Source: Lasiosphaeria ovina (taxonomy: Eukaryota; Ascomycota; Sordariomycetes; Sordariales; Lasiosphaeriaceae). Taken from it: DNA of 64,000 nt. The stretch is from contig JAULSN010000001.1 in the NCBI GenBank assembly GCA_033439765.1, positions 8,618,001 to 8,682,000 of the forward strand, written 5' to 3'. Below, in pieces: positions 33,258 through 44,224 of this stretch. The translations under genes and the position numbers were made by a program. Numbering within the stretch: position 1 is the stretch's first letter; each line of letters starts with the position of its first letter. Under the pieces are notes generated by a model that saw nothing but the letters and a program-made list of their open reading frames with translations, was not told the DNA's origin and did not search any database.

Positions 33258-34313
33258 TGTCGAGCGTTATATAAAGCCACCCCCACTTCCCCCAAACGAC
33301 GCGTCGACGTACTTTTATTTAGATTTTTCATGCAGCTAGCTAGTCACGGAGCATAATCTAGTTTTTCGTTGGCTATGAGTATAATAAGCAAATACCCCTT
33401 TGAGAGAAGAGCCCGTTTTCTCTTTGCTTTTTGACCTTTTTAGGCTCAGCTACGGTTGTTAGGTATCGATATCGCGTCAGCGAAGACATATCTTTAAGGC
33501 CACCAGCGACGGACTCACCGCCAAATGATGCGCGCTTTTATATGGAAGCCAGGCATGTCAGCGATTGTTCATGGCTCGGATCTCTACGGATTTCGTCAGA
33601 TAGGCAAATCCTAGAAATCATGTGATTTTGTGATGATTTGGAGCCTCGCAGTTCCGTCTTCAATCTCTTTAACTGCGTAGTTTCTTTAGTGAAGGTTGCG
33701 TGGTTTCTTTAGTGAACAGTGCCAAGCACGCCTCCTGTTCCACCGGGGGTCATTGCTGGGAAAGGACTGGGTGCATGTAAATACGTGTCAATGATTTGCG
33801 GCCGACGTGCCACCTCGAAAGCTTCGTGAGTAGGAAGCATGGGTCTGTTTAGGGCTCAGAGTACCTACCGAGGAACGAATTACAGCCTGTAGCCTCGAAT
33901 GCTGTGATTACCCAGAGTAGGTAGGTACCTACCTACCTACATATTTGTCGTCACGGGCAGGACAATGATGGCTACAAGTTCCGTATAGTTATTCGTATAT
34001 ATATATATATATATTCCCCAGCAAGGGAGGGTGCTGCTTGCTAGCTTCAGGGGTGTCAAAATAAATAAAAACATGTCATACACCGGATTAAACACACAAG
34101 ACATGACCCTCGCCGCCACAGTCAGTCATTGAAGGAGATTGGCTTTCATTTCCCAAGTATCCACCCCTCCGCTTCTTCCTACGAACACCTAGGGTATGAC
34201 AAAAAGATATGGCAAGACAAAAGGGCAACTTATAAAAATTAGACCACATGAACACAGGGGGGGTGTGATATATCATGCATCCTTTCACGGTTCGGCTCTC
34301 CTTTCCGCCTTCA
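33258..34313. other. Convergent 3' intergenic region with a 20-bp palindrome
   Basis: 1.06 kb between the transcription factor (+) and HSE1 (-). It holds a perfect palindrome at 33917-33936, an alternating TA tract at about 33995-34013 and otherwise AT-rich untranslated sequence. I see no gene. Confidence 0.55.
33917..33936. repeat. Perfect 20-bp palindrome of GTAG/CTAC units
   Basis: GTAGGTAGGTACCTACCTAC is self-complementary and followed by one more CTAC. The same GTAGG/CCTAC core recurs in other spacers (about 12276, 17714, 38693, 43868, 44350, 54715-54900). Confidence 0.85.
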
Positions 34314-37054
34314 TCAGTACGCCGCCGCACGGTAATAATCCGCGGGCGCGCTAGGGCCATCATCGTTGCCTGGCCCGCCTGCCGCCGAAGATCCCGGCGG
34401 AACATAGGCCTTGTACTGCGGTATGCTGCTGCTGCTGCCGCTACCGGCACCGTGCCCTCCGGTCTGCGCACCCAGGCGGCTCGGGAGCGTTTGTCTTGCG
34501 TCGTAAGCGGGACCAGTTGGGTGCAGCGGCGGGGGTGACATAGTCACTGGCCCCGGGGCTTGGGGAGGCCTGGCCTGGGGGATAGGGGGCGCCTGGCCTG
34601 TAGGGGCGGGCGGGCGAGAACTATCATTGCCGCCATCGTAGGCACCGTACTGCTGTTGGGGTTGAGACGGCTGCGACGAAGTGCGGTAGGAAGTGTATGC
34701 ATTATACGATGGCCTAGGATCAGGCCCGCCAGGTGCCGAGGGGGCCAAAGGGGCAGGAGCGCCTGGGGGGCCACCAGCAGGGCTAGCGGCGGCGTACGGA
34801 TCTTCAGGGGAATAGATTGACGACGAATATGTGCCTATCGAATTGGTATGATGGGGTGCAATTGGAGAATCGTAAACGGAAGTAGAGAGTTCCTGCGGTG
34901 CGCCGCCTCCGCCGTAGGTGCTCTGGGGACGGGTACCCGCTGGTGGGGCTTGGTAAGGGGCGTATTGGTTTGCAGGTGGAGGCGAAGACGAGGTTTGGAT
35001 GGGAGCGGGCTGTTTACCGCCGGATGGCTGCCTCTGCTCTTGGGGCCGAGGAGGGTACTGCTGTTGCTGTTGCGGGGGAGGTTGCTGTGGTGCTTGCTGT
35101 GCCGGCTGGCTGGGCTGGGCCGGAACTTGGGCACCTGCAACATAGAACGGGGCAGGGGCGGCTGCGGGCCCAGGACGCTGAAAGTTTGGGGACGGGGAGG
35201 ACGGTGGATATTGTGGACCTTCTATAGTATATACATATCAGTCTATGATCAAAGCAAACCCCCTTAATCCCCAAATTCGGCGAGCGGCGTACCTTGTGCA
35301 GGAGCCGGGGTGTAGTATCGCTGCGGATCTTGTTGTTGAGGAGGCGGACCGTAGCCCGGGTTATTCTGCTGCGGCGGAGGGGCTCCATATCCCGGCCCGG
35401 GTTGCTGCTGTTGCGGCGGAGGGGCACCGTAACCGGGGCCCGATTGTTGCTGCTGCTGTTGCTGCTGCGGCGGCGGCGGGGCACCGTATCCCGGCCCAGG
35501 TTGCTGCTGCTGTGGAGGTGCACCATAGGCTGGCCCAGGTTGCTGCGGAGTGGGCGCCCCATAGCTAGGACCAGGGGCTGGGTACCCTTGGGGAACCTGG
35601 GGTCTGTATTGGTGATAGGTTGGCCCTGGCGGGTGCGACATGGATGACTCCAGCAGCGCCTCGTAGTCTCTCCTTGCCTTTATAAATTTCTCGTTCAGCT
35701 GCGTGAAGTCGTCTATATCTCTGTCAGTATACTGTTCGGCTTGTAGTGTTAAGTTGCTCTGAATTGCTGGTACCTTTCTTTTGCGAATACTTCTCAATCA
35801 GCTTAATCAGCTTCGGCCGGATGGCTAGTGTCTGGTGATAGAGCTTCTGCAAACAGTTAGATCTTTCGGCTCAGCCCTCAGATGGGAACATGGGGTTCGT
35901 CCTACCGAGATTTCCTCGTTATCCTCCTCCCTCGGGGCCGTGTTGCTCGCGCTGAGGAGCGTCAACAACTTCTCGACGTTCTTGATTTCAGCAAACACCT
36001 CGGCCTCCATCTGCGCCTCGCGTTGAAGCTCGTCGGGTGTCGGGTCTGTCAACTTCTCGACATAGTTAAGGGGGAAAATCCCTGTCTTCCCCTTGAGCGA
36101 TCCACGCCACCAGTCCTTGAAGACGCTCTCCAGCACGGCAATGACGTCGCCCTTCTTGAACTCCAGCTCGCCAGGCTCTGACGGGGAAAAGTCAAACAGG
36201 GCCCTGACGCGGGACACGGTCGCGGCTGTCGTGCCCGAGGGCACCTGCTGCTGCACTGGGGCCGCTTGCTGCGGCGCGTTTCCACCTCCTGCTGCGCCGC
36301 CCGAGGTCCCAGCGTTGGACGGGCCTGCGGCCGGGGTCGGCTTTTTCTTGCGCTCCTCTTCCTGCAGACTGAGCTTGAGAGCAATCTGAAGCTCCTCCTC
36401 CTCCTTCTGGCGGTCCTGGGCCGTGAGACTGTTCTTCTGCGGGGCGCTGGGAGGGTGGAGAGAGGGGTTAGTCTGCTTTAGGCGGTGGTATGCATCATTC
36501 ATGATGCCGAGGTCGGGATCCGACTTGAACATGTCGGACCATTCTTTCATGCGTTCGAGGATCTTGGCCTTGACCTGTGTGTGCGTGTTGCGATCGTTGG
36601 CAAGCTTGAGAAGAGCATCAGTGAAGGCACGGCTCGACAGCTCGCGGTGCATAACCTTGCCGCAGTTTTGCGAGAGGGCATTCGAGACCTGTGGAGCCTG
36701 GAGTCAGCTGACGGATTCCCGGATTAGCCGCAAGCCCACGAGAGCGCCTGCTTACTTCGAGCGTATAGAGCTGCACGTTCGCGTTGCGATGGGCCAGGCG
36801 CTTGATCATGCTCTGGACAGCCTCTTTGGCACCGCTCGCGTCACTCGACACGCGGTCGCAAACCTCCATGATGGCACCCCAGTCTTCCGATGTGAGGTTC
36901 TCGTCTGTGGCCCGGTCTAGATAAAGAGAGAAAGACAGTAGTCAGCGGGCGCGCTCTCAGTGTTGGGCGATATTTGTCGAGGCAAGCTCGCGGAGAAGGG
37001 GAGGAACGCACTGATGGCCTCATCGTAGGGCCCAACCGCCGCGGCTCGGAACAT
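34314..37054 (-). CDS. HSE1: HSE1, ESCRT-0 subunit (STAM homologue), 797 aa, 6 exons
   Basis: Exons in transcript order: 37054-37012, 36916-36756, 36688-35906, 35846-35774, 35718-35293, 35221-34314; introns are 95, 67, 59, 55 and 71 nt. Domains: VHS (about 8-145, ATDENLTSEDWGAIMEVCDRV, then VMHRELSSRAFTDALLKLAN), ubiquitin-interacting motif (about 164-180, EEEELQIALKLSLQEE), SH3 (about 227-285, VRALFDFSPSEPGELEFKKGD and DWWRGSLKGKTGIFPLNYVE) and a helical core (about 290-385) that in yeast pairs with Vps27. The last 400 residues are Pro/Gln/Gly/Tyr-rich with repeated PGPGYGAPPPQQQ units. With Vps27 it forms ESCRT-0 on endosomes, binding ubiquitinated cargo for delivery to multivesicular bodies. 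The tail is long for the family; its poly-Gln runs are probably variable in length. Confidence 0.96.
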
Positions 37055-39240
37055 GGCGAGAGGTGGCTAGTGAACGAAGCCTTCTTGGCTGAGGTATGAT
37101 GACCTTGCGAAGCAGCAAAAGATGTATGTAGCTCTCTCGAGCTCGAGCTCGGCAGTGGTGACGGACGATGGCCGATAGCGGCAAATGCCAATGTCGTCGG
37201 AGTGAGGAAGAAGGCCGAAAGCAGCTTCCCTCGCTCGCTGGCTCGGTTTCGGGCCTCTGTCGGAAGCTTGAGTTCCGATAAACTTAGAAAGGGAAAAACA
37301 TAAGCAGAGCCTTGGCTGGCGATGGCTGTGGTTTTTTTCAACTGGGCCAGGGCAACGAAAAAGGCTCCAGGATCAAGGTTGGTGGAGGTTTGGAGATGAG
37401 AAGGTGCAGAGGCGGTGCGCCGCGTGGTTGGCGGCCTTTCGATGACAGCCCAGGCTGCCAGGCAAGACTGGCAGCAGCAAAAGTGGGTTCAGGTTAGGTA
37501 AGTTACGTATTGTCAGCCTCACTAGCACTGGCAGCGAACTGAACAGCCAGCAAGCAGGCAATGGAGCAGTACGCCCCGCAGCTTACATCCCTGCACCGGC
37601 CCCAATGTCGAGCATTTCGCCGCCACACTTCGGCTAGGTTCCTGGGCGAAGCTTCCATCGAGTCCTTCCTGATGCCTCGCCCCTCTTACGTATGCTGCTT
37701 GCGCAGCCGCGCTCGAAGAGAGTTACAGAGGTGTTACAATCTCTATTGCCTCTATTACCATACCCGCGACTGATGTCGCTGCCAGCTGAAAATATAATTA
37801 CCACTTATCGTATTTTGCGGGCTACCACTGGCAGCAAAATAGACGGGCCTACCCTAACTCCTGTCCCACCCGTTCCCGCTTGTTCGCTCGCTCGCTAGCT
37901 CAGCTCGGCCATGCAGAACGGGAGCTTTGCCGTTGCGCACAGCTACTGTGAAGGAGCACAGCCACTCCAAGAGTACGAATACCTACACAGTACACGGAGC
38001 GACCAGTTTGTTGGTTTAATTATCCACTTGTTGAAAAGAGAAAAGAAAAAGAAATTAGAATAGAGATACTGTTTTATATATAGGCGATTTACCTGCTAAT
38101 GCTCTCCAAGTGCTTGCATCAAGTTGCGAACATACCTAAAGGTAGATCCTATCTAGCATTGCCCCTGTAGCTCAGGAAAAGCAGGTGCCACAATAGAGTG
38201 ACTTGTCCGCAGCGTCTCCGTTGATGTCATATCGCAGCGCCCGCCTGCCGCCGTTTTGTCTCGCCAAGCCGGAAGTAACGGCGTTTTGCACTAGCACCAA
38301 TACGGAATTCCATCTTCAGTCCAATTCCTGCACGCATGCAATAATATTATTGGCGGGAGACTTTCCAAGATACACAAGGTCTTAGGATAGGACCTTACGG
38401 CTCACCGTAGACATTTCTTTTCTCAAATAGAGGTGGGAGGTCCTATCTGTTGCCCAATGTGCTCTAATTTGTCACGTAAAACGCCTCTTAATTAATCCCT
38501 AGTTTCCTCATCACATTCTATTTTGGGTGCTGTTTGCCAAAGTGACCACTAGATAGCCCTACATGCCACTTACCTTGATTAGGTACTTAATTACCTTCTA
38601 TACGCAAGATCTCTTTTCCCCCCTTCTTTTCAATTTCGTGAGGCTTCTCTTAGCTATGATAATCTTACAATTACCCACCTACGTTACATACTTACCTAGG
38701 TAGGGAGACCAAACTTGTTTCAGATACCAGACTGGAATAGGCGGACAACTATCGTATTTATAAAAGATTTCAAACACGATTCTGAAATATTTCATAACTG
38801 CTGTCCGAGATTTCAAAGTCCGGCTACGAATAATACGAGCCTCAAAAGTGACTATGGCCTCACATCACAGCATCTCCTATTGAAAACCCAAGAACTGTAA
38901 CTGAAGATTCAAGAGACTGCAATTTCTCTCTCAATCTCATAAGCAGCCTCTCTCTCTCCCTTACATACACACGCATACACACATCCAGACACATAACACT
39001 TATCTACGTGGTTCCAGGTCCTTGTCATCAGAGTGTTATCCTGATTGAGATCTTACGCATCTGTCCCAGGGCCCTGCCGCACCCGCACTGCCAGCTAGCG
39101 TACAGACAACAGGTGCATGCAGCCGTACACTTACAGCGAAGTGATAGTATGCTTTTCTCTCAAGTTTCAAGTCCCCATATAATAGTTCCCGTACAACCAA
39201 ACAAGACTCTAGACCTCCAATTCGCCCGGAATATATACCA
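37055..39240. other. Intergenic, 2.2 kb; diverged copy of MITE C
   Basis: This spacer between HSE1 and ATG13 (both minus) should hold the HSE1 promoter and the ATG13 3' end. A diverged relative of element C lies at about 38318-38440. A CTTACCTAGGTAGG motif lies at about 38691-38704. A CTCTCTC/ACAC tract is near 38945-38995. I see no supported gene. Confidence 0.5.
38318..38440. mobile_element. Truncated, diverged relative of MITE C
   Basis: TCCAATTCCTGCA, TTGGCGGGAGACTTTCCAAG and CCTTACGGCTCACCGTAGAC occur in the same order as TCCAATCCCTGAA, TTGGCGTGGTACTTTCCAAAG and TCTTACGACTCGCCGTAAAG in element C (43505-43750). The matching right-hand inverted repeat is not recognisable, so this is a decayed or truncated copy. 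Confidence 0.55.
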
Positions 39241-42177
39241 CTACCAGCCCCGCCGTGATGTTCCTCTCGCCTCGAAAGCGTTAGGATTTCTCTCAGAGTG
39301 TCCCGACGAGCCACCGCCACCGCCAACATTGCCGCCACCACGGGCCTCTTCCAGGCTGCGTCTCGAGGGCCGTTCGAGCTCAGACATGGCAAACAAGAGC
39401 GGCTCGTCGTCGGCACCCTCCTCGCCCGAGGCCCGGCTATATCGCCCGCCGGAAAAGGAACCACGTGAAGAATGAGGCGGTGTGGGCCGGCCACGGGGCG
39501 TATACCGTGTTCGGTAAGGGGTTCCGGAAAGCAGACCGGGCGAGGAAGGACCACCCTTGCCGTCCCGCTCAGCTAGCGGAGACGAGGGCCCCGAGGCTCG
39601 GATGTCGGCCGCAGGCTGCAGACTTAGCGATTCGCTCGAGTTGTCTCCAGAACCTCTCTGGAAAGCGAGAAGCGTGCTCATCGTCGGCGCCTCGCGATCC
39701 TCTGCCCCTAGACTGATGCTTCGCTGCACAATGTCGGAGTCGTCCTCCCCGGTTAGGGCACGGTCCTGTTGCGCCACGGAGCTCGCCCGCCGGTTGTTGT
39801 TGGTAGTGTGGAGCAGCCTGGGCGACAGTGGGATGTCGATAGCTCCCTCCTGACTGACCGGGGTCTCGTCGTCTCCCTCTTCCTCTGTGGAGATAACGGC
39901 AGGGTTCCTTGGTTGACGACGTGTAGGCGGGACTCCGCCTTGATAATCGATGATGGAATTCTCGCTGAGCCGGGATGGGATTGCCGGTGTGTGGGGTGTA
40001 TGCGGTGAGAGGGGTTTGCCGGGAGAGGACCCCGCCGATATAGAGGCGGGGTTCATCATGCTGGGGACATTGGTAAGTTGCCGGCTTGACGAGCTCGACG
40101 ATCGATGCAGGTGCGTGGACGAGGTCATGGACTCGGTGAGCACATTGTTTGACTCTCGCATCAGCTGAAACTTTGAGAGCTGAGCGGCGGTCCGTTTGGC
40201 TGCCGAGGATTCTCCCTTCTTGTTGGGCTCGAAGCTCTGGAGCGTCTTCCGGCTCTCGAGCACTTTGAGAAATTCCGAGATATTATCATCGTCTGTCGCA
40301 AATGAGCCCGAACTGGCCGCGCCTCCGGCTTCAGCAAGCAATCCCGAGCCAGGCTGGGCTGACGAGGAAAGACTCTGCTTCCCGCTGCTCCCCTGGTCGT
40401 CGTCACCCTTGCTATGTCCTCCGAAGGAAGGCCGGCTCCTACGGTGCGTGAAACTACTGCTATAGCGGCTGGTTGGCCTTGGTGATGCGGAAACAGGTGG
40501 CACATCTATCGGGACGGCCGCGGGGCCGCCGCGCAGTGATGCCGCCATCCCGGCGGTGAGTGATGACCGGGTTCTGCCATGAGTAAAGCTGCTTAGAGTC
40601 GATGGACGAGTCAGCGACTGGGGTGATGGAGGTTGATCGAGATCCGGGACCCTTGGAGACCCCGAGAGAGAGCCAGCCTTGAACGGATGGAATGAAACCG
40701 ATTGCCGCCTGCCTGAGCCATCGTGACTTCGGAGAGAGGGCCGACGGATCGGTAAGGAATTCGGCGGATCGGTCTGCTCTAGGCTTGTCGCCTGAGATCC
40801 TGTAGGTGAGCTGGTATCTGACCCAATGGGACGCACTGCTTTGAGGGCAGAGATCGGGCTCGTCCCCAGGGCTCCCGCGCCGTGGAAAGTTGATAGACTG
40901 CCGTAAGTTTGAAGGGGCTCCTGTGCGCCACGACCGTGGCGGTTCGCTGGTAGGGAGCCGACCTCGGCATACGAATCCGACCGCTGGTGGTCCCGGCGCT
41001 GTGAAATGGACGGCTTGAAGAAATTCTCATCAACGCCCATAAAGCGCGAGCTCAGGAGTGACTCGGCGTCGTCTACCCGGAAATTGCAGTCGTTGCGGTA
41101 TGTCACCGACGCGTAAAACCGGCCGACCGGCACTTCGAGGTCCCCAAACACATAGTCGGTTACAACGTCCCTACCGTCATAAAAAGGCTGGCGCAGGGGG
41201 TCAAAGCCCGAATGTTCAGGCTCGGCCATCAGAACGCGGCACTTTACCTCCAGTGCCGGGTGGATGCTCTTGGCCAGAGCTTGCTGCGAATACTTCCAGC
41301 ATGGCATGATGCGCGTCGCCACGAATAGGGACCTGAAGAAGACGATACTCCGCTTGTATATCGTCGGCAAACTGGGCCCGAACTCGTCTTGGTCGGACGG
41401 TATGCACTTGAGCTCGACCCGCCATCTCTCGAGGATGATCTCGGTATTCCGCTTCTGCTGCTGTCGCGGCTTCCTCTTGGAGCCGTCATCGCTCGATGAC
41501 TCAGACGAGTTCAGGGCCTCTAGAACATCCCACCTCTTGCCGTACTCATCGACCACCACCAAGCTCTGGTTGTTGGAAAGACGGGAGGCATCAAGATACG
41601 TCTCGATGATCATGGGCGGGGGCCGGTTTTCGAAGCTGCCCGATGTCTTGTAGACGCGGAGCTCGTCCCTGAATTCGCTGATATCGTCGGTATCTATTTG
41701 GAACTGCGTGGGTTCTGTCAGATCCGTAGATAACGGTTCCTCTGTTTTCAGAGGACTACCAGGGGATATCCTTACCCATTTGTTCGGCCTCCCGGCATTC
41801 TTCCCGCCGTCTGGGGTTAGGTTCAGTCGCGACTGCAGGATAAGCACGGCCGCCTTGTAGTAGAAATTCTGTGAGAGGAGCAAGTCAGTCCATGTCGGCA
41901 AAACAAAACATGTGGCAGGGCACCAGAGCAGCCCCAAAGTACTGCGCACCTGTATGATCTGGTCCAGCTTCTTGATGGACTCCTTGCTGGGACCGGTGTC
42001 AGAACCATCGCCGCTGTCGGGAGCGGCGGAGGCAACCTGGGCGCCCAGCTCGGAGTCGGCGCGGACTCGACTGGCCGAGCCCACGGCGTCTCTCTGGTTG
42101 TTGGTTCGTGTGGGGTTTGTCTGTGGAGAGGATGCGGGGGAGGAGACCCTCGCGGGGTGACGAGATTGTTGATGCAT
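39241..42177 (-). CDS. ATG13: ATG13, autophagy-initiation HORMA protein, 951 aa, 2 exons
   Basis: Exons 42177-41950 and 41868-39241. The 81-nt intron 41949-41869 has GTGCGC donor and CTCACAG acceptor, is a multiple of three and carries no stop, so the frame reads through it; removing it joins ESIKKLDQIIQ to NFYYKAAVLILQSRL as in the family. The HORMA domain covers about residues 65-330 (RPPPMIIETYLDASRLSNNQ, ILERWRVELK, YKRSIVFFRSLFVATRIMP, YVFGDLEVPVGRFYASVTYR). The rest is a long Ser-rich disordered region expected to bind Atg1 and Atg17 and to be phosphorylated by TOR/PKA, ending with a conserved acidic DDEPLLFAMSELER block. Atg13 recruits and activates the Atg1 kinase complex at the start of autophagosome formation. 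Confidence 0.95.
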   Translation of the reverse strand: MHQQSRHPARVSSPASSPQTNPTRTNNQRDAVGSASRVRADSELGAQVASAAPDSGDGSDTGPSKESIKKLDQIIQVRSTLGLLWCPATCFVLPTWTDLLLSQNFYYKAAVLILQSRLNLTPDGGKNAGRPNKWVRISPGSPLKTEEPLSTDLTEPTQFQIDTDDISEFRDELRVYKTSGSFENRPPPMIIETYLDASRLSNNQSLVVVDEYGKRWDVLEALNSSESSSDDGSKRKPRQQQKRNTEIILERWRVELKCIPSDQDEFGPSLPTIYKRSIVFFRSLFVATRIMPCWKYSQQALAKSIHPALEVKCRVLMAEPEHSGFDPLRQPFYDGRDVVTDYVFGDLEVPVGRFYASVTYRNDCNFRVDDAESLLSSRFMGVDENFFKPSISQRRDHQRSDSYAEVGSLPANRHGRGAQEPLQTYGSLSTFHGAGALGTSPISALKAVRPIGSDTSSPTGSQATSLEQTDPPNSLPIRRPSLRSHDGSGRRQSVSFHPFKAGSLSGSPRVPDLDQPPSPQSLTRPSTLSSFTHGRTRSSLTAGMAASLRGGPAAVPIDVPPVSASPRPTSRYSSSFTHRRSRPSFGGHSKGDDDQGSSGKQSLSSSAQPGSGLLAEAGGAASSGSFATDDDNISEFLKVLESRKTLQSFEPNKKGESSAAKRTAAQLSKFQLMRESNNVLTESMTSSTHLHRSSSSSSRQLTNVPSMMNPASISAGSSPGKPLSPHTPHTPAIPSRLSENSIIDYQGGVPPTRRQPRNPAVISTEEEGDDETPVSQEGAIDIPLSPRLLHTTNNNRRASSVAQQDRALTGEDDSDIVQRSISLGAEDREAPTMSTLLAFQRGSGDNSSESLSLQPAADIRASGPSSPLAERDGKGGPSSPGLLSGTPYRTRYTPRGRPTPPHSSRGSFSGGRYSRASGEEGADDEPLLFAMSELERPSRRSLEEARGGGNVGGGGGSSGHSERNPNAFEARGTSRRGW

Positions 42178-43504
42178 TGCTGCGGGCGGCGGGACTGAAG
42201 GCGGTGGTGAGACGGGCTTGGCTAGAAGCGATAGGGTTCACATTGGTGCCGGCGCAGGCATGTGTTCACGGATAAGGATAAATCGAGGTGCCCGACAGAG
42301 GGAGGAATCGCCGGGCAAGGCAAATTGGCGAGGGGCCCGAGCCGACGGGGTTGGAGATGGCGATGACGGCGGCGCGCAGACGGATCGGCGGCTCGCTCGT
42401 CGTTGCTTCGCTCGGGTAGGCGTAGGCGGTCGTCAGGGTCAGCGGACCTCTTCGCCCATCGTTTGCAGCGGACAGGCCGTCCAAGTTGTGCAAGTGCTTG
42501 GAAAAGGGAAAGGCCCCAAAGCGACGGCGAGAGAGGATGGGTGCCCGGCCGTGCAACAAGGCAGACAGACTCTCTTTTCCTGCGTGGGCCGGCTGGGTCA
42601 AACCGAGCCTGGCCTGGGTCAGGTCAGGTCGTGGGCGAAAAGAGGTGCAAGGCTTGAGGGCCTTTGGTTGGTGTGGTGCAGGTGACTCCAAGGCAGACGA
42701 GCGGGCGACGGTTTGGAGCTCCCTCCCAGGGGTCGTGCAGCGCAGCGTGGCGGGCGGGCCGTCTCCAATAAGCGGCCAGGTGCATGCGACTCTCTCGTAC
42801 GCAGCCTTAGTGACAGCCCAGGACCTATACTGCCCGAGTAGACCACGGTCGAGGTCTGCACCTGGAACAACCTACCAGTGCGATCAAGGTAGATAGGGAC
42901 GTTCCGACGAGCTTGATTGTCTATGGCCAATCCTCACTGCACTTGCATGTCCAGTACGCCTGAAGCCCTGCGAGAACTGTATACAGCCCGGTATGTACAG
43001 TACTGTACGGTTCTCGGTACTGTACCTTCAATCCAGGCACTCACTGGACAATGCGCACTCGCCAAGCCGCCGAGCTGGGCGATGTCGGAAGCAGGACGGG
43101 GCTCGACTCGCAGATCGGCTCGAATCGAATTGAGAGAGAGATGAGATGAAGGAACGGATTAAACTCGATCTCAAGATAGGCAATGGGGTCAATCGCAGCA
43201 GCGCAATCGTTCAATTGCCTGTCTGCTCACCGATGAGCACTGTATGCATAGTACTCTTAGTACGGAGTACGTAAGGTAAGCCTAACCTGCTACGGATTCC
43301 TCCTTTTGGTTAGCAATACAAAGAGAAACCTTGGTAGGGCCTGGGGGGGGGGGCAAAAGGCTGAAGCAAACGTGTGCTCAGTGCGCAAAGGAATCCCGTA
43401 CACCTTACCGAGTTCGGTAGGTACGAGGACGGTAGTAAGCTGCGGAGATAACAAGCGCACGTACATAGTAGGGCTGGTTGTTTGACTTTGGGGTGATATG
43501 CGTA

Positions 43505-43750
43505 CAATCCAATCCCTGAATGTTTGTTGGCGTGGTACTTTCCAAAGATCAAAATGGCCTTAGCATCTTACGACTCGCCGTAAAGGTTTTTCGCTAAGGG
43601 AGGTAATAGCTATTTGAATCCCTATTTTGGAATCCTAGAGGTCTATTCCTTCTCTAGAAATACCTATTAAAGACCCTTCCTGGCCGGTTCATTTGTCATT
43701 TTCTTTTCCTCCGTAAGTACCACGCCAACAAGCATGCAGGGATTGGATTG
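43505..43750. mobile_element. MITE-like element C, 246 bp, about 38-bp inverted repeats, TA target duplication
   Basis: The left end CAATCCAATCCCTGAATGTT, running on to GTTGGCGTGGTACT, is mirrored at the right end (AGTACCACGCCAACAAGCAT then GCAGGGATTGGATTG) with a few transitions. TA flanks both sides (43503-43504 and 43751-43752). No coding capacity. A diverged relative lies at 38318-38440. The Tc1/mariner-type assignment rests on the TA duplication only. Confidence 0.82.
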
Positions 43751-44182
43751 TATATGCACTGTGTCGGATAGAATAATTACACGAAATACTCCGTAAAACC
43801 CCGATATAAGGTAATAACCTTACAAACTTTGCGGCTCCCGAATAAAGCTAACAAAATAACCCGGTGGCTAGGTAGGTCGGATCTTTTGATCTTCCCTTCT
43901 TGGTTTAATTCCCCGAGTTATCTCGCTGTCGATTAGGGAAAAAGGGGGGAGGGAGGTGTCTGCTGTTTTTTTTAGGCGGCTCGTGATCCCACTGCTATCT
44001 TTCGTCATCCGTCCTCGAGTCATAGGTAACATCCATGCCCTGATAGCCCCCAGATTCGCGATTGACGAATGGCGGGGGGCAGGGGGTGACGAGAGAGGGA
44101 GGGGGGAGACACAAATCTACTTCTCTCTGCGGATATGGGGGAATGACGAAGATTAGGACGACTGCGATTGCTGCAGAAAAAT

Positions 44183-44183
44183 G

Positions 44184-44220
<37 letters not shown>
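44183..44220. repeat. Trinucleotide microsatellite (AAT)n
   Basis: About eleven AAT/ATA units pass into AAATAAATAAA. On the minus strand it reads as a run of Tyr or Leu codons, which is an artefact. Confidence 0.9.
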
Positions 44221-44224
<4 letters not shown>

